This document shows positions 5,357 through 7,353 of a stretch of 7,353 bases of DNA, one piece after another. Numbering within the stretch: the stretch's first letter is position 1; the number at the start of each line of letters is the position of its first letter. The notes under the pieces were generated by a model that worked only from the letters and a program-made list of their open reading frames with translations, was not told where the DNA came from and did no database searches. Source of the DNA: RGIG8700 sp964568815 (lineage in GTDB: Bacteria > Bacillota > Clostridia > RGIG6154); assembly GCA_964568815.1 (NCBI GenBank), contig CAZMRY010000073.1, positions 1-7,353 of the forward strand. The letters run 5' to 3'. The translations under genes and the position numbers were made by a program.

Positions 5357-6241
5357 ATGAACAAACTTGGTATTTTTATGAATTTCTGGGAGAAAAACTG
5401 GGATGCCGACCACGAAAAGTATATTAAAAAGGCGGCAAAAATCGGTTATGATGTCCTTGAATTTCAGGCACAGCCACTTCTTGAAATGAGTGACGAAAAA
5501 TTAAAAACACTTAAAAAAATCGCAGATGAAGAGGGGATTGAACTTACATACAGCTTAGGTCTTGACAGAGCTTATGATGTTTCATCTCCTGACGAAAAAG
5601 TAAGACTCGGCGGAGTAGACTATCTTAAGAGAATAGTTGAACAAATCGGTAAAATGGACGGAACACTTTTATCAGGTGTAAGCTATGCAGGCTGGGGAAC
5701 ACCTTCTTATGTTTTAAATGATAAAAGACCTCTTCTTGAAAACAGCCTTAAGAGTATGAGAGAAATTATCAAGGCTGCAGAAAACAACAATGTAACCTAC
5801 TGTGTAGAGGCGGTTAACAGATTTGAAGGCTGTCTTATAAACACAGCACAGGAGGCTCTTGATTATGTTGCTCAGGTAGACAGCAAAAACATCGGCGTAC
5901 TTCTTGATACATACCATATGAATATTGAAGAAAATTCAATCTCAGATGCAATCAAGCTGGTTGGTAAAAAGCTTACAAGCTTCCATACAGGCGAAAACAA
6001 CAGAACAGCACCGGGCAGAGGTCATCTTGACTGGGACGAAATTTTCTCAGCACTTAAGGAAATTGATTACAAAAACAGAATTGTCTGTGAGCCTTTTGTT
6101 ATGCAGGGCGGAGAAGTTGGAAGGGATATAAAGGTATACAGAGACCTTCTTGAAAATCCAACAGAAGAAAGAATAGATGCAGAAGCAAAATATATTCTTG
6201 AATTTGAAAAAGCAATGCTTACAAAATACAATATGAATTAA
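5357..6241 (+). CDS. Ketose 3-epimerase (D-tagatose/D-psicose 3-epimerase family)
   Basis: This 294-residue TIM-barrel protein belongs to the sugar phosphate isomerase/epimerase superfamily and resembles the Clostridium cellulolyticum D-psicose 3-epimerase along its whole length. The catalytic set is intact. Metal ligands are Glu151 (CVEAVNRFEG), Asp184 (LLDTYHMNIEE), His210 (FHTGENNR) and Glu245 (VCEPFV). Glu151 and Glu245 are the two acid/base residues that remove and return the C3 proton. Substrate contacts Glu157, His187, Arg216 and Trp113 also match. The enzyme interconverts free ketoses at C3, for example fructose with psicose or tagatose with sorbose; the natural substrate is unknown. 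ATG 5357 has AAAGG 9 nt upstream. An ATG at 5348 directly abuts that site and is less likely. It follows the regulator stop by 14 nt, so the two are co-transcribed and the epimerase should serve the same sugar as the divergent genes. Confidence 0.93.
   Translation: MNKLGIFMNFWEKNWDADHEKYIKKAAKIGYDVLEFQAQPLLEMSDEKLKTLKKIADEEGIELTYSLGLDRAYDVSSPDEKVRLGGVDYLKRIVEQIGKMDGTLLSGVSYAGWGTPSYVLNDKRPLLENSLKSMREIIKAAENNNVTYCVEAVNRFEGCLINTAQEALDYVAQVDSKNIGVLLDTYHMNIEENSISDAIKLVGKKLTSFHTGENNRTAPGRGHLDWDEIFSALKEIDYKNRIVCEPFVMQGGEVGRDIKVYRDLLENPTEERIDAEAKYILEFEKAMLTKYNMN
6204..6232 (+). promoter_or_regulatory. Possible promoter for the bile salt hydrolase-like gene, inside the epimerase 3' end
   Basis: TTGAAA (6204-6209), 17 nt, TACAAT (6227-6232) match sigma-A elements. 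The start would fall near 6239, in the epimerase stop codon, about 50 nt before the next ATG. No terminator is visible between the two genes, so read-through from the epimerase operon is equally possible. Confidence 0.4.
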
Positions 6242-6288
6242 AATAAGCAAATGACATAAAATAATCAAAAAGAAAAGAGGATTATTTT

Positions 6289-7260
6289 ATGTGCACAGCA
6301 ATTAGTTTTAAGAAAAAATTTAATTATTTCGGCAGAAACTTGGACTACGAACATTCATTTGGAGAAAACATAGTAATAACTCCAAGGAATTATGAATTCA
6401 ATTTCAGGAACTCTGAAAAGAGTGACAGTCATTATGCAATTATAGGAATGGCAACGGCTGTTGAAAATTATCCTCTTTATTTTGATGCTACAAATGAAAA
6501 GGGGTTAAGTATGGCGGGCCTGAGCTTTCCTGATTTTGCAGAGTATATGCCAAAACAGGGAGGTAAGGTTAATATTGCCTCCTTTGAATTTATACCTTAT
6601 ATTTTGTCAAGGTGTGATAGCCTTGTATCTGCAAGGGAAATGCTGAAAAATATAAATATAACAAGAGAAGCCTTTAACACAGAGCTTGAAACATCGCCGC
6701 TTCACTGGATTATAGCAGACAAAACAGGAGCGGTAACAGTAGAGCAGACTGCAAAAGGTCTTGTTATTATCGAAAATAAAGCAGGCGTTCTCACAAACAG
6801 CCCTGATTTTGATAAACAGATGTTTAACTTGAATAACTATCTTAATCTTTCTGCAAAAGAGCCATGCAGTACCTTTGGTTGCTTACTTGATTTAAAACCA
6901 TACAGCAAAGGTATGGGAGCAATAGGACTTCCTGGAGATCTGTCCTCAATGTCAAGATTTGTAAGAGCAACCTTTATGAAACATAACTCTGTATGTGCAG
7001 ATAACGAAATTGAGGCAGTAAATCAGTTTTTTCATATTCTTTATTCAGTATATCAGCCAAGAGGCTGTTCTTTTTCAGACAGGGGAAGTATGCTTACACA
7101 TTATACTTCCTGCTGTAATACAGATAAAGGTATTTATTACTATACAACTTATAACAACACAAGTATAAATGCAGTTGATATGTATAAGGAAAACTTAAAC
7201 AAAGAAGAACTTATAGTTTTTAACCTTATAAAAACCAAAAGTTTTCATATGCAGAATTGA
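6289..7260 (+). CDS. bsh: Choloylglycine hydrolase-family enzyme, bile salt hydrolase-like
   Basis: This 323-residue cytoplasmic Ntn-type amidohydrolase has the length of lactobacillus bile salt hydrolases and aligns with them end to end. Removal of Met1 exposes the catalytic Cys2 (MCTAISF). Also present are Arg16 and Asp19 (FGRNLDYEHSF), Asn170 (GVLTNSPDFD) and Arg223 in GLPGDLSSMSRFVRATF. The C-terminal part YTSCCNTDKGIYYY is typical. These enzymes cut amide bonds of glycine- or taurine-conjugated bile acids, or of penicillin V and N-acyl compounds. The oxyanion-hole Asn expected in the AGLNF segment is Ser79 here (MAGLSFPDFAEY), so specificity or rate may differ. The start is supported by GAGG 8 nt upstream and by the need for Cys2. 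There is no signal peptide. It follows the epimerase by 47 nt on the same strand; a link to the sugar genes is uncertain. Confidence 0.92.
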   Translation: MCTAISFKKKFNYFGRNLDYEHSFGENIVITPRNYEFNFRNSEKSDSHYAIIGMATAVENYPLYFDATNEKGLSMAGLSFPDFAEYMPKQGGKVNIASFEFIPYILSRCDSLVSAREMLKNINITREAFNTELETSPLHWIIADKTGAVTVEQTAKGLVIIENKAGVLTNSPDFDKQMFNLNNYLNLSAKEPCSTFGCLLDLKPYSKGMGAIGLPGDLSSMSRFVRATFMKHNSVCADNEIEAVNQFFHILYSVYQPRGCSFSDRGSMLTHYTSCCNTDKGIYYYTTYNNTSINAVDMYKENLNKEELIVFNLIKTKSFHMQN

Positions 7261-7279
7261 AAAATGCTCCGATAAGGAG

Positions 7280-7299
7280 AAGTGTCCTTAGGGACACTT
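7280..7299 (+). terminator. First hairpin after the bile salt hydrolase-like gene
   Basis: AAGTGTCC (7280-7287), loop TTAG, GGACACTT (7292-7299) form a perfect 8-bp stem 20 nt after the stop. Only a short T stretch (TTT) follows, so it is a weak terminator alone or an mRNA 3' protective stem. Confidence 0.5.
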
Positions 7300-7310
7300 T
7301 CAGACCGTCG

Positions 7311-7348
7311 ATAAACCCTGTTTTGCATCAAGCAAAGCAGGGTTTTAT
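7311..7348. terminator. Second, longer hairpin at the right edge, probable terminator
   Basis: ATAAACCCTG plus TTTTGC on the left pair with GCAAAG plus CAGGGTTT on the right around ATCAA, a stem of about 14 bp with one G-T wobble (7321/7337). TTTTAT follows directly. The A-run before and T-run after suit an intrinsic terminator that could also serve a convergent gene beyond the window. Confidence 0.7.
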
Positions 7349-7353
7349 GTAGT

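Noticed and set aside
989..6241. Sulfoquinovose or classical fucose/rhamnose pathway
   Set aside because: There is no GH31-type sulfoquinovosidase, sulfo-sugar enzyme, fuculokinase or aldolase. The isomerase is too short and divergent for true FucI, and the epimerase belongs to the ketose 3-epimerase family.

Overview
This window looks like a chromosomal segment from a low-GC Clostridia-type Firmicute, probably a gut commensal. The reasons are its AT-rich coding sequence, AGGAG-type ribosome binding sites, sigma-A-like promoters, short intrinsic terminators, and a bile salt hydrolase-family gene. This assignment is inferred from gene content and style, not from a marker gene. I see no tRNA, rRNA, CRISPR array, insertion sequence or phage gene.

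Left end (1-477): no intact protein gene. It holds a candidate structured RNA (the window may cut its 5' end), ending at a 19-bp intrinsic terminator hairpin. Next comes an unusual comb of small palindromes (164-392). They are separated by AGTKATATT units in the left half and by the reverse-complement AATATCACT in the right half, so the whole element is also one nested inverted repeat. A possible frameshifted gene remnant (about 390-481, minus strand) lies between this comb and the end of a MaoC-like hydratase gene (478-903, minus), which has its own promoter.

Centre (989-6241): a divergent sugar-catabolism locus. Leftward, an L-fucose/L-arabinose isomerase-like gene is followed by an overlapping or abutting GH36-like alpha-galactosidase gene, and this pair ends at a terminator just after the glycosidase stop. 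Rightward, a PocR-AraC regulator is followed 14 nt later by a ketose 3-epimerase of the D-tagatose/D-psicose 3-epimerase family with its full catalytic set. The shared 155-bp intergenic region has a good promoter for the regulator. It also has a TATAAT without a good -35 for the leftward genes, and an 11-bp direct repeat with 22-bp periodicity where that -35 should be. This fits an AraC-type activator site. A cytoplasmic glycosidase, an aldose-ketose isomerase and a ketose 3-epimerase could together turn an imported glycoside of an uncommon sugar into a common ketose. No transporter or kinase lies in the window.

Right end (6289-7353): a choloylglycine hydrolase-family gene with a serine at a position that is normally Asn in bile salt hydrolases, then two successive hairpins, the second a strong terminator candidate.
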